NCBI RefSeq assembly: GCF_000208865.1
Contig: NC_018395.1
Coordinates: 6,434,839 to 6,498,838 of the forward strand
Direction of reading: 5' to 3'
Source of the DNA: Neospora caninum Liverpool
Lineage: Eukaryota; Apicomplexa; Conoidasida; Eucoccidiorida; Sarcocystidae
DNA: 64,000 bases
Under the pieces are notes generated by a model, which did not search any database, had not been told where the DNA came from, and saw only the letters and a program-made list of their open reading frames with translations. A program made the translations under genes and the position numbers. Of this stretch, positions 9,001 to 16,814 are shown in pieces (the stretch's first letter is position 1; each line of letters starts with the position of its first letter).

Positions 9001-10923
9001 AGCGGCGACTGAGGAAGAGGAAAACGAGCTAGACAGAGAAGGTGCAAAGGACGACACAGACGAAGGGAAGGAAGAGACACGCGCGAGCAAAGGCCTCGCT
9101 CTCTGACTCTGCTCAGCCGGCGACGGAGACGCGGAGGCCGCAGTTCTCGTTGTACCTTTGACACGGCTTTGAGGCAAACGTGGGGACGCGGAATCGGGCG
9201 TCTGGGCCTGCACGCATGCAGTGGTAGAACTGAAAGTTAGAAGCGAGGCAGAAGGCGCAGGCGCGACAGGGGAAACAGACGCACCCTGGGTTGCCGCATA
9301 TGTGGACGAAGGGAGCGACGACCAAGAAGAGGCGAGAGGCGCGGCGGAGCCAGGGCGGCAGGCTGCAGAGGAGGCAGGAGACGAGGTCGACAGAGAATTG
9401 TTTGACGCTCTGCGGTGGACTGCCGAGAGGGAGGACGCCGGAGGCGCCTGGCTCCTCAACCCAGGGTTCACTTCCTCTTCCGTTTTTCTCCCAGAAAGAA
9501 AGGCGGGAGCAGACGGCCGTCTTCTGTCGAAGAGCCGCGCGCGATCAGCATTACCGAATCGCTTTGTCGGGTTCGCAATGAGGAATGCGTCGCGCTTCTC
9601 GCGGCTCTCGCCCGTCCCGGTGGCCTCCCGGCTGCGTTGGGTGTTTCTCTCCTCCCGCGAAGAGATTGGACAAGGGTAGAGACGCGGGGAACAAGGCAGA
9701 CACGGACGAAGAGCAGCCGAGAGAGACGAGAGCGACGCTGGGGCCGCAGGATGAGGGTCCGGCGCTGCGGAAGTCGTCAGGGAGCGAGGCAGAGAAGGCA
9801 AAGAAGACGGGACGGACGAGGGCGAAGGGGAACGGTGTGTGTCCTCTTCTCGGACAACCCACGGATCCCTGTCCTCGAGTGTCTGTCGTCTTCTTCTTTC
9901 TCCTCGGCTAGGAGCCTCATTCCTCGTGTGAGCCCCCCCGCTCTCCGCCTCCACAGCGACAGCTGCAGAAGGCGTCGAAGGCAAAGGCGCCGCAGGGGAA
10001 GGCGCGGCGGCAGGACAAGAGGCAGGTGTTTCAAGCTGAGGTCTCTCGCCGAGCTTCTTGGCCGCCCTGGCCTTCAGCCGAGGGTCTCTGTATTGCTGCT
10101 CGGCCTTGCCTGCAGGCTTCTTTGTCTCCGGCTCGGCCGCGGGGTCGCCGTGCGAAGAGCGCGAAGCGCCTGGGAACAATGCCGCAGCCGACTGGTGCGA
10201 CAAGAGGCGAGAACTGTTTTCGTCCGAGTGTGTCCCGTTTTCAGACACAGACAACGCATGACTTGGGAAGCCGAGACTCGGCTGCGTCTCGCAGTCGCGT
10301 CGCGCGCCGCTGCGCTCGCCTCGCTCCTCTCTCTCTTCTCTGCGAGGATTCTGCTCCGGCGCGGCAGGCCCCCGCGCAGGCAACGCGCCAGGAGAGAAGG
10401 CGAAGGACGAAGGGAAGGGCGGAAAGTACGGAGGCGGTAGCGGACAGAAGGGTGAGGCATACGGGAAGGACGAGCAGGCCAGGGGGTGCGGGAAAGACTG
10501 AACGGAGAAGAAAGACGCTGGTGTGGCGCCGGAAGTCGCGGGGAAGGGAATGAACGGGGGGGGCCGACCCAGCAGGGGGAACGACGGGACGGTGGGGCCC
10601 TGTGCGCCGCATTTCTTCGAGAAGGACGCTCTCCGGGCTCCCTCTCTCTCTCTCAGGTGTTCTCTGTGGTAATGTGCACTCTCTCGCCTTCGGCCCTCGC
10701 GGCCCCTCCCCCCCAGCTTGTCCGGCTCGAACCTGTCCCCTGCGACTCCTGGCGAGAGGAACGAGCCGGCCCCGCTCGGCCTCGCCCAGTCGCGGTCTCT
10801 CTGTCTCCCCCGCACATTCTCTTTTCCGTCTTCTCGGTCGAGGCTTTCCCGGCCTCTACGTGCGTCGCCTTCGCTTCGCTCTCCTCGCACCACTGCGATC
10901 TCGCCTTCTTCTAGGTACGACAT
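1..10923 (-). CDS. Giant protein kinase with disordered N-terminal region (3' end outside window)
   Basis: I see one frame with no stop from an ATG at 10923-10921 down to base 1, 3,641 codons in a single exon. The frame was checked at many landmarks: every codon starts at a coordinate equal to 1 modulo 3. The N-terminus begins MSYLEEGEI. About 2,500 residues of Pro/Ser-rich, Arg/Glu/Lys-rich and poly-Ser sequence follow. The kinase domain starts with the glycine loop GRGTFGNV (about residues 2554-2561, near 3241-3264). It continues with the lysine motif LAIKEYK (K2660), a helix-C REE motif, a catalytic loop IVDIKVSN (D2899), DFG (D2926), APE (E2978) and DAWSFG (D3350). All core catalytic residues are present, but HRD reads IVD. 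Large insertions separate the subdomains, the biggest being about 370 residues after APE. After the kinase come acidic and Pro-rich sequence and a four-copy PEEPQKDA repeat. The RS/RE-like segments suggest a nuclear role, which is inference. The substrate is unknown. No intron is needed. Confidence 0.9.
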   Translation of the reverse strand, partial: MSYLEEGEIAVVRGERSEGDARRGRESLDREDGKENVRGRQRDRDWARPSGAGSFLSPGVAGDRFEPDKLGGRGREGRRRESAHYHREHLREREGARRASFSKKCGAQGPTVPSFPLLGRPPPFIPFPATSGATPASFFSVQSFPHPLACSSFPYASPFCPLPPPYFPPFPSSFAFSPGALPARGPAAPEQNPRREEREERGERSGARRDCETQPSLGFPSHALSVSENGTHSDENSSRLLSHQSAAALFPGASRSSHGDPAAEPETKKPAGKAEQQYRDPRLKARAAKKLGERPQLETPASCPAAAPSPAAPLPSTPSAAVAVEAESGGAHTRNEAPSRGERRRRQTLEDRDPWVVREEDTHRSPSPSSVPSSLPSLPRSLTTSAAPDPHPAAPASLSSLSAALRPCLPCSPRLYPCPISSREERNTQRSREATGTGESREKRDAFLIANPTKRFGNADRARLFDRRRPSAPAFLSGRKTEEEVNPGLRSQAPPASSLSAVHRRASNNSLSTSSPASSAACRPGSAAPLASSWSSLPSSTYAATQGASVSPVAPAPSASLLTFSSTTACVQAQTPDSASPRLPQSRVKGTTRTAASASPSPAEQSQRARPLLARVSSFPSSVSSFAPSLSSSFSSSSVAASSGSSSCASISAVSPLTSTSLRSSPAGSSLPASSSTPPSPTSHQATSRVSSAIPTRASPPQSTACSLSSSSASCPFTSPSLSRDRQVKEKRREGEERQREKKNRSERERSEREKDRKPGSDAARSEKREKSCRRESGGKEREDGSYARREKSGRDKRALHMHTEERKHKTEKSGKKETAEPFCQPGQTPTAANPCPSLWGPTSNALVSSTCATLAAAASLSPASRLYAPSWFSPSGEGRKRWNAWPEASPEEAAFALASPSRTALSPLHEAPLSPPRASAFVSPSRPAEKGEASLEGERSRSQEKKKREKDKSRDTKDRHKKDRDDRRRKHSQRGERGKDGREHARGGRDEETADGEKKVRDRVRVENGESLNCTSFASSSKGDLCAPAVELSEEEGEIKEEGAPWKRESGSPRLASVDRERERLREREREEERRRRRREKKRSKEGRRERGKGREHGRDSDSRRRKRASSEADTRERRASSARVEGEPGEAKRRRREEKRRRLEKRDKGETSSATKEKDARDREDPCARRDAGRLGHVPVSRGDGTRDVERQAESAVAAEERGTDGSESASAATVSPHREPKVQFVFSSPSPPSNSSPLKPFHQRHAGVSPSWCSSSEASCLCSRLWLSSPPDLSFSPCSPSASSQVSSSSSSPPRGAFSLDAASQAGGRRSPATVSTSCSVPSLRLASSASAASYAPATSSSTSPAVAVSAPTLTSLPPSTSSPSSHRSHFSSLALPSSSSSSPSTSDSRDAPHTVCPPDASSPFSSVASSPRPSAAPPSTPCLASVATDVRFQGRGTVAASRVEGGSFVREEGSKPPRSSRPHASPCPSWASSAAARASSWTPAVSCGSPCAGTREGPTQRDSEGEERKAAEEGSSGPAEREDGDTEDTGDREDQREREGGQRNEERPTDEERAADQNTPNQGERQGREGGEEEKREREREGRDSEERERDRMSGTHSSPEDGTAGESAPKRCVAFPGSNSLSTFICNSLSRESVRRAVNRRGETVSPSSFSPSASPCSPASSLCSLDARPTLPRAPPCSAASRDSSQSYSSAYSRDRLLKGERLGAASTIPQALVLEPSASETSPRSSTDARDEEKPGLLSSPTSTAFSLASSPFSSFPPQSVPPSQSPPASSLSVSASTSPRLSFSFSSPAPVEEAVVKAAAAAAVAALRRSRARASLKTEGRSRDRAEAGRQEGPRARVSVETDEQREEREVAAPGYAKETRPSREAHVGSEKEGNSKQRVESEGEEAREQNAAAETAQTTGPQEILGGDGQGEDKEKKRWEVEAVQAEGEECEEVPVSETSRAGEVRRTAQGKAERDETEREEPTRDLGEGEGEEAPQEQKGEAEGVEEGEMAERARKEGDQEHGSETGDGAREREDSEDTQQGDKEGRHTADLRDAIEKREEKAVELETHSARREQKEEEEGKERGRKPRHEVGELSEEQPKREELDEGKQGIAEKANAGEENDGKEKEEPVGRSREAACRGKDGSNVRQCVETRTMARRRSRKVPQETAQPFLPGEKTTDTRTSHLQPAPLDSPPSRASPSSEAPSSSSSPSSSFSSSLSSSSSSSSSSSSSSSASSPPTPVPPEDASPAPMQPQTRLRRSPRSAANLGERRPEADAPNPAETASGSHENFEKVRRTGRKKGSEKSEAGEKLKSDGWPLDAREGVKTRSETKALRGRAATESASLGEATEHRPAEETAGDAGLPRGRSGEEKQTDKGKRNGIRAEGKDRGRARTETPAESLKLTETPRTDYPDPSPSSPSASSTAVPSHWPPSPTSSSSSVSSSSSSVSSSSSSSSSSSPSSSSSSSSSASSCSSSSSSSSSSGHLSSTTQAAPEKDHDGGSAPAERRVAANPAEAQSPRASTCAAPLSVLSEAGKKREVKTEWQTEWWDHIGFVESSRELQLGRGTFGNVFRARWRRSVQPPFCCARCQAEEEREGARESLGGDRDARDSRQDVPNAKAAGKEEGASASLAAGAVASSPLGATNPAGLFVAGRRACFCSAARWVPLAIKEYKAQTAAPFQFLREEAFMRHFNAHVIRPLATRSYKPQPVAASAAAAAAASSRRLGACEEPGRRQADPRDREGREGGEARERDGDAALPRKDERRGEPKADRSPLPAVAPPSSLRQFQLLMHRARGDLMVMLKRLIMRRAKVKFLLAWEEERLRNQTAESEPPDEGGNAVGPPLEASSPAKETRGDDRRLPTPGSGHPWSALGAPGLTEFEMKFLFAQLLSGGAFLQCCCEADVGRIVDIKVSNVLVFCEEKHIYFPLKWLIVLADFGSSLVLHPTDHFASSTPWSAGREEKKRQWNLQIQRQLTTYNQGTTYTNAPEALRFDKFGRLRDVPPGAPRPAEGRVSDARRERSPRDGEGKEPARQRSAGEGEVGPKRRKVEKGEAGGREGGEGCLKRRRETEGFAEDLARRRHRALDAPCSGDSGAKGAAREGLNLSAKPEAARTGRLLPAAAPASSTASLSASASSAPNSLPSCSSLRHSSLLSTGTRHAVTTATSQKDLTARHRERAWLRQLKKCQGILPLSSQGVRKAPGPPPESSQALAALSSSSASARKSAASRVAHPERDERVEKKRRREEPEEGAHREKEGDGEGKNGQGGQDGQREKKETGTDGDDERAEDRATEEAEKGEGRHRPALESRRLADSARLKKEREGARVSATALAWRQREANGSESRRPAAAAPGLHLPITKHADAWSFGVTLAELAKGGGCCCPPSFLRASRLSTSAAQTDQDVCLCGTAEGSRHFEEAERQARLILLRLREERKHELDKKAPSLDAQSNLPKSASSSAPPVSAAEGEAARTRRGRSARPPGGEQEAESPAAAPSALLRAGPRTRGSARQVADAARPGENGDGGPKSPARGRRGRCRPRSRENAEKRRDATDAAEEPQKDAPEELQKDTPEEPQKDAPEEPQKDAPEIPASADRQARRSAGAPVSPQCLSAAPSGDREDEVNDPGAASPFLPIPSFVAAWAEQHAELGAYWAATQ
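208..303 (-). repeat. 24-bp coding repeat, four copies (octapeptide PEEPQKDA)
   Basis: Four adjacent 24-bp units lie at 208-231, 232-255, 256-279 and 280-303. Read on the minus strand in the kinase frame they give PEEPQKDA, with one unit altered to PEELQKDT. The repeat lies in the C-terminal tail after the kinase domain. Such in-frame repeats often vary in number between strains. Confidence 0.9.
3505..3651 (-). repeat. Poly-serine tract in kinase gene (GA-rich on plus strand)
   Basis: The plus strand is almost pure GA-rich trinucleotide repeat. In the minus-strand kinase frame it reads as a near-continuous run of Ser codons (TCT/TCC/TCG) with a few other residues, a little over 60 residues before the glycine loop region. 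It is a flexible linker in the protein. Confidence 0.85.
4247..4338 (-). repeat. Second poly-serine tract in kinase gene
   Basis: A second GA-rich stretch, imperfect GAAGAGGAA-type repeats on the plus strand, encodes mainly serine in the minus-strand kinase frame and lies among acidic, Glu-rich segments. The apparent acidic plus-strand reading here is a shadow. Confidence 0.8.
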
Positions 10924-13900
10924 CGCGGTCAAACAAGAGCCGCCAGCATTCTTCGCGCCGATTTGCGTTCTCCGCTTCAAAGGACTCCCCTCAAATCCGT
11001 CCGGCTCCTCCCCCGCTGCTCATTCTCTCGAGGGACAAAGGAGTCGGCAGGCGTGTGTCTCGGCCGCGGGGGGAGGGAGGGAGGGGGAGGGAGGGGCGGC
11101 GGCGGCTCCGGCGTTTTCTGTCGCTCCTCGTCGAGACACGGACCGCCCGTTTTTGGCGTCTCGGCGCCCGTTTCTCTCAGACAAGTCGCACCGCTTCCGG
11201 TGTTTTGTCAAAGATGGCGCAGGAAGTGCGTTCCCGTTCCCTCCACAGAGTTTGGTCCGCCGCCGTCCTCTCTCGAGAGCGTCGCGCCCCCGCTTTCAGG
11301 CGCTAGTCGCACTCGCCCGCAGGGTTCAGCAGCGAATCAGATGACGCCAGCGGAAGCGGGGAAACTGATAAGAGAGAGGGGGAGCGCAGAGGAAAGTGCG
11401 TGGGAGTAAACTGGACGGAAAAGTGCCGGTGAGAGCGCGAGGACAGTCACAGGCAGAAGCGGGCGGCATGGCGGATCCAGGGGTCCAGCGGAACAGCGCT
11501 TCTCGCTGGAAAAGTTGGAAAACGGACAAAAGAAAAACACAGTTGCAAATGAGAACGTCAGATCGCCAAAATGGACGGAGAAACGGTGACACAGCAGATA
11601 AGGTGTGGAGCCAAAAACGCCACAGCGGTCAAGCAGCCAAGGAAAATTCTACCCCCCCGCCAAGTTGCAGGCGGATCCGATCACCTGTCAGCAAAGAAGG
11701 TTTTCTCACGCATCGGCAGACGCAAGAGGCCACCTATTTATACACGCTCCAAAACGCGCGCTCAATGATGCACATAAATATCTTTATGAAGGTGCTGAGA
11801 CAACATCGCGTGTGCATCCGCTCCGCGATTGTGAATGTCAAGGCGGTAGCTGTAGCCACACTTGGAATCCGCTGTATGGGCTGGTGAAGTCGCAGAGCGT
11901 GGACAAAGGGAAAAGCGGAAATGAGAGGAACGGCGCCAGAGACAACGGTCAGGGAAAAAGCGAAAGCGAAGCGCCTCTTTCCTAGATGGCAAAAGCGGCT
12001 GCGCAAATGCCCCGGCTGGGTGTGTGCAGAGGGCGCGGGATGTGTGACCGCACCGATGTCTCCGTTTCCCGGAAGAAAAAACGAACGGCCTTAGGAACGC
12101 GAAGGGAGCTGGGCGGACGAAGCTGCGTTCAAGCCTGGCCAGCTCGATTTGCGGGAAAGCGCTCCCTCCGTTCTATGGAAACCGGAAAATTTGAAGACAG
12201 CGAGGGTGGTGGTCGTATACAAACAGAGAAAATGGGCGGGGCCGTGCCAGGGCTTCGCAGTTCGTTTCTCTGGAAAGACGGGAAGACACCAACGGAAATG
12301 CGAAGAATGAAAAGCAAGTGCGGAAAAAAGAGAAGTACCCGGAAACCTGGCGGTGGAAATCGGTCCGCCGCGCAAAAGGGGGCGGATTCGGTCGTGCAAC
12401 TCCACAGTCTTCCTCGTGCCCGTCACTCGCTTCTTAAAAAAGAATGTGCTGCATGAGATCAGAGGTGCGAACAGAGAGGAAAGGTCGACAGATCTAGCCT
12501 GCTTGGCGTTCTCGGGCAGAAAACCACACAAAAAGACGAAACACACCCCGGGCAGTGTCGAACATGCGCTTGCTAGTCGCCGCCTTTTCTCCACATGCCG
12601 TTCAGTGCCTCGCTCTCTCAGGCCGCGAAGACAGCAGAAAAGGCGCGGGAAAAACGGAGGGTGGTACGTGGTGTGTGTCTCGACTGGGTATGGGGAGAGG
12701 GGTGGAGCAGGCGTCAACCCCGCGAACAATCGACGCCATCGGCAACGACGCTTGTCCTTGACAGACGAGATCATGCACAGATCTCGCGAGACTGGAACAG
12801 CCTTCAGGTCGGGCGCCCCGCAGTGTGGTGTTTTTTTTCGCGCGGCTGTCACTGCAAAGAAAGTTACCCACTTTACACCTTGGCCAAGACTGTAAAGGAG
12901 CGGGTGAGCTAGGTTTGTTTGGTGTGTCTGCTGAGAGACGTGGCGAAGATTCTCGATCCAGCGTGCCTCCATGGATTTCGACGTTCGGAACGCGCAAACG
13001 AACCGTTGCGCAGGGGAACTCCCACGTCTCCCAGCAACTTCTGCGCCATGCAGTTTCCCCGTTTTCCGTGATGTCGCTGACTGAAATCAGAAATTCCCAC
13101 TGTCTCTTGGCACCAACAAAGCTACACCAGCACACACCCCGGACCCACACACCTAAAACGGTGGAGACTTGCACGACAATTTATACAGCACGACGAACAG
13201 GGAAGTGTGCATTGGTTCACGAAACGACAGCAGAGCGTTTCGGCATCTACTTTTAGGGGGATGCAAGCGGCTGGCGTCGGCTCGTTTCGAAAGGCACGCA
13301 GGCTCGGAAAACAGACTTCGGTTCCGGGCGGCCTGTGGATCGTCCGCAGGAGAGAAGCGCCGCAATCATCGTGTGTCGTGTTTGAAACAGAACGGTCTCC
13401 CTCTTCCCATACCCAGAACGTCAGATTTGCCATGGTTCGCAAGACCACAAGAGAATCAGCCGTTCTTCCCGCATCCCGAGTGTCCGGCGCGTGTGGCAGC
13501 TCCGCCCGTGTGATGGTCCAGTGTCTCGCGTTTTTCACGCAGAAACCGAATCACACGCATTTGCCGATCTTGTGTGTTGCTGGCCAACTGTGGCGTCTCT
13601 TGTCGCTGCCGCGTCCACGTCCCGCTCAGGCCTTCGATCTCTCCTAGGGAACGAGCACACACTCTTCCACGAGCACCGAACCACGCAGCAGCGCTACCGC
13701 GCGTGCTCTGCGAATTTTGTGCCACACGTGTGTCCGCCCGGCAGAGCCGCGGCACTCTCTATCCCTCAGGGGGGACACACGAAACGCCAGCGAAGAACTG
13801 GGACGAAACAAAGAGGCGCAGGAATTGTGCGCACACCGCCCGGCCTGCTTCAAAAGATGAACAAGGCCACGTCTTCCCTCGGTTGACAGGTGGCTGCCTC

Positions 13901-15004
13901 TTGTTCTTCCGCTGATGTCGCAGGCAGTGTCCGTTTCCCCGCGTCGCCGTGTTAGACCCGAGTCTCCGCTTGACCTTTCTCTTTTCCGAAAGCCCCCAAA
14001 ACCCAGGAAGTAGCGTTCCACACGCTGTCAAATATTGATCGTATGTATCTGTTTGAAGAGACGTCTCCATCTCGACATCAAATTCCCAGTCCACGCAGAT
14101 ACCTCCGCGAGATGTAGATCCTAACGCGATGCAGTTGTGCGTGTGCGTGAACGGGTCCGGCATGACTCGGAAGTTTTCTCCTTGGTGGCGAACGGCGAGG
14201 GATCGGTTCCCACCGTTTGGTTTCAACTGTAGCAGCGGGTTTCTTCCCGTTCACGCGCAAGCTCTCGAGTCGACCCGGCGGCCAACCGACTCTCCAGAGT
14301 GGAGTGTTTGTGTGCCTTAAGCTGGACGCCGGACGGCCCGTGTTCCGCCTCTCAGGTGGAGGCGTGCAAAGCTTGTCGAGGTGAAAGCTCTAAAAATGCG
14401 GATTGCCGAAGGCGGCAGTGCGAGCAAAGGGCAAACCTGTCTTGCGTGTCACTCTGGGTGCCGCATACCCGCGTGCGTTCGAGTTGCAGGATTTTTCCCC
14501 GCCTCTCCGAGGTTGTGAAGCAGCGAAACGCGTGCAATCGAAAAACAACTTGCAAGCAAGATAATTGGCGAGCGCTACATCACCACACGGCCCCTCACGA
14601 CTGACGTACACTCGGTCAGCGGGAACACAGGACCGGTGCCTGTTTGCTCGAACCCCCACTTTTGGCGCCCCAGAACTCTCCCTTCCGTTTTCTGGGATCC
14701 TTTTCTCCCTCCCGGAGCCTCCCCTTTTCTTTCCTGCTTCACTGGCCCCGTCGACAGCTACTGGAAGCGACGTGGAAGAAAGGGAAGACCGCTTGCTCGT
14801 GCGGGAAGTGCCTCCTCTCGAAGCCCTTTTTCCTGTAAGCCACTGGTCTATCCAGTTTCAGGCGCCCCTCCCGCACACAGCGAGCACGAGGCTCGGCAAT
14901 CACTTCCAGCGGCAGACGGCCCAGAGGCTACAGGCGCTCACGGCCCCGCATGCAGGGGTGCGGCTGTCTTCGACCGAAACGGCGCCCTCGGGGGTCCTGC
15001 CGCC
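10924..15004. other. Intergenic: kinase 5' flank and KBP 3' flank, no gene recognised
   Basis: Both neighbours are transcribed leftwards, so this 4.1-kb interval should hold the kinase 5' UTR and promoter (right of 10923) and the KBP 3' UTR (left of 15005). Many short open frames exist on both strands, up to about 290 codons, but none shows a recognisable domain, and their composition looks random. A G-rich stretch at about 11066-11098 (runs of GGGAGG) is the only notable simple sequence. I see no tRNA or rRNA. Confidence 0.6.
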
Positions 15005-16781
15005 CTATCGCCCGAGAGCAGCCAGTTTGGAAATGCGGAGCGGCAGCAGCTGGAGTGTCTGTTCGCACTGAGCAAGACAGAGAGCGAGGACACGCGACGG
15101 AAATGTGAAGCGCCAAGCAGAAAAGCCAGGCCCCGCGCATGGGCGAGGCGACGGGTGAGCAACCTCCCAGGCTCCGAAAGACAGGACAGAGAAAAAGGGA
15201 GGGGGAGACGAGACGCCTGCGGAAGAAGAGAAGACGAGCCCGCTCCAGCGAGCGGGATATGCGGGAAAGACGGATCCAGGAAAAAACCCCACAGAGGTTA
15301 CAAACGAGAGCAGGTTTTAGGAACGGTAGGGACAGAAGTGTTGCGTCCTACCAAAGAGAGTTGGCGAAGCAGAAACGAATCGGAGAGCTCCGCCTCACGC
15401 TGGGCAAGAAAATTCCTCAGCCACTCGTACTCCTGCGCATGTGGAAAGAACAGGGACGAAGAAACGCGACCTGCGATGCTCTCACGCATTTCTGCCTACC
15501 CTCGCAGCGTAGAGAGACCAAAAGCGATTCGGTGAGAGAGAAAGACGGGTGCTCCTTCGTGTGAGAGTCAGAGTGACTCGGAGCAGACGTGGCACAAGCC
15601 TATATCTACCTATATGTATACATATATATATATATATATATCGATGTATGTATTTAATGGAAACGGCGAGCTAGGTATGTATTCACACGCATCGGCTTTT
15701 GCAGGCAGAGGGGCGAAGGTCCACACAAGCATATATATATATATATATATGTAGAGGGAGAGAGAGAGAGATCTATCTCTACGTGGAGATGGGTACATTT
15801 TGTAGATGATTGCACAGCGCAGATCACAACCTCTCTGTTGTTCTCTAAAGGCGAGGCAGGAGGCGAAACATGTGTACTGGCGATGTTTCTCAACAGAACA
15901 GCAGCAAAACTGTTTCTTTTCTTGGGGCAAGAACACGGACGACGTGCCTTCAAGGCGCAAACCATGCCCTGAACCATCTCATCTCGGTCGCGTCCCAGTC
16001 TCATCAACATTTTTGCTCGGGTCAGGCGCGCAGCGAGGTAGAGAGGCAGCAGCTCCTCGCAGACCTCGTCCTCTTCTTTCTTTTCCCGAGTTTGGGATGC
16101 AGCCTTCGGGCAACGCAAAATGTGGAGTGAGCGAGAGGCACAGGACGAAAAGGTTGGAGGGCTGGAGCAGCGGAGGCGCGGACACAGGCGAAGCAACGAA
16201 GAAAAGACGCCAGCGAAAAACTCTCAACCAATCGGAAGGGGGAATACGGCACGCGAAGGAGACTCCGAGAGAAACAAGTGCAGGAAACAGTACGGGAGAG
16301 AGAGAGACAACGAGCCATGGAATAAAAGAGAAAAAGAGAGAGAGTAGGAGAGAGAACGGGACGGAGGGTGAGAGAGAGGAAGAGAGACAGAGAGATTACG
16401 TCAGGAAATTTCAAGGGCACTCAAGCGTGTAGGTTGCGCTCCCCGGGAGAGCGGCACGAGAGACCGTAGCGGGACGGAAAGAAGAACGGCTAGAAGTGCA
16501 GACAAATCTTTGCATTCCCAAGGGTGTCCTACCTTCTGGAATGATTCAGTGAACGCAGAGAAATGGGCGACGCTCCGCTCGGCGTATCCGTGCAGCTTTG
16601 CACTTTTTCGCATGCCTAGCCGAAAAGCCAGACAAAAGCGGAAACCTTGGAAGCGAATGAAGGCCGAAATGCGGATGGGACAGAGGAAACAAGCACGGAG
16701 GCGAAAGACACAAACGCGCAAGACACAGGCCAGCGGCCCTTCTTCAGACGACATGCCATGGATATCCACCTGCATAGAACT

Positions 16782-16814
<33 letters not shown>

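Noticed and set aside
9113..9325. Cysteine-rich minus-strand reading (CGNPGCVCFPCRACAFC) resembling a zinc finger
   Set aside because: It is in a different frame from the kinase gene, which is open and coding-like straight through this stretch. Spacing fits no finger family I know.
48..11344. Many plus-strand open frames of 60-350 codons, and minus-strand frames such as 5511-6743 (410 codons)
   Set aside because: They overlap the verified 3,641-codon minus-strand frame and read as shadows: Ser/Leu/Arg-rich text caused by its GA-rich and poly-Ser coding.
12091..12972. 293-codon minus-strand open frame between kinase and KBP genes
   Set aside because: No recognisable domain, mixed composition, and an overlapping long plus-strand frame; likely chance.
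15617..16814. Short periodic TA tracts considered as origin or CRISPR-like repeats
   Set aside because: Simple dinucleotide microsatellites without spacers, in introns of a nuclear eukaryotic gene.
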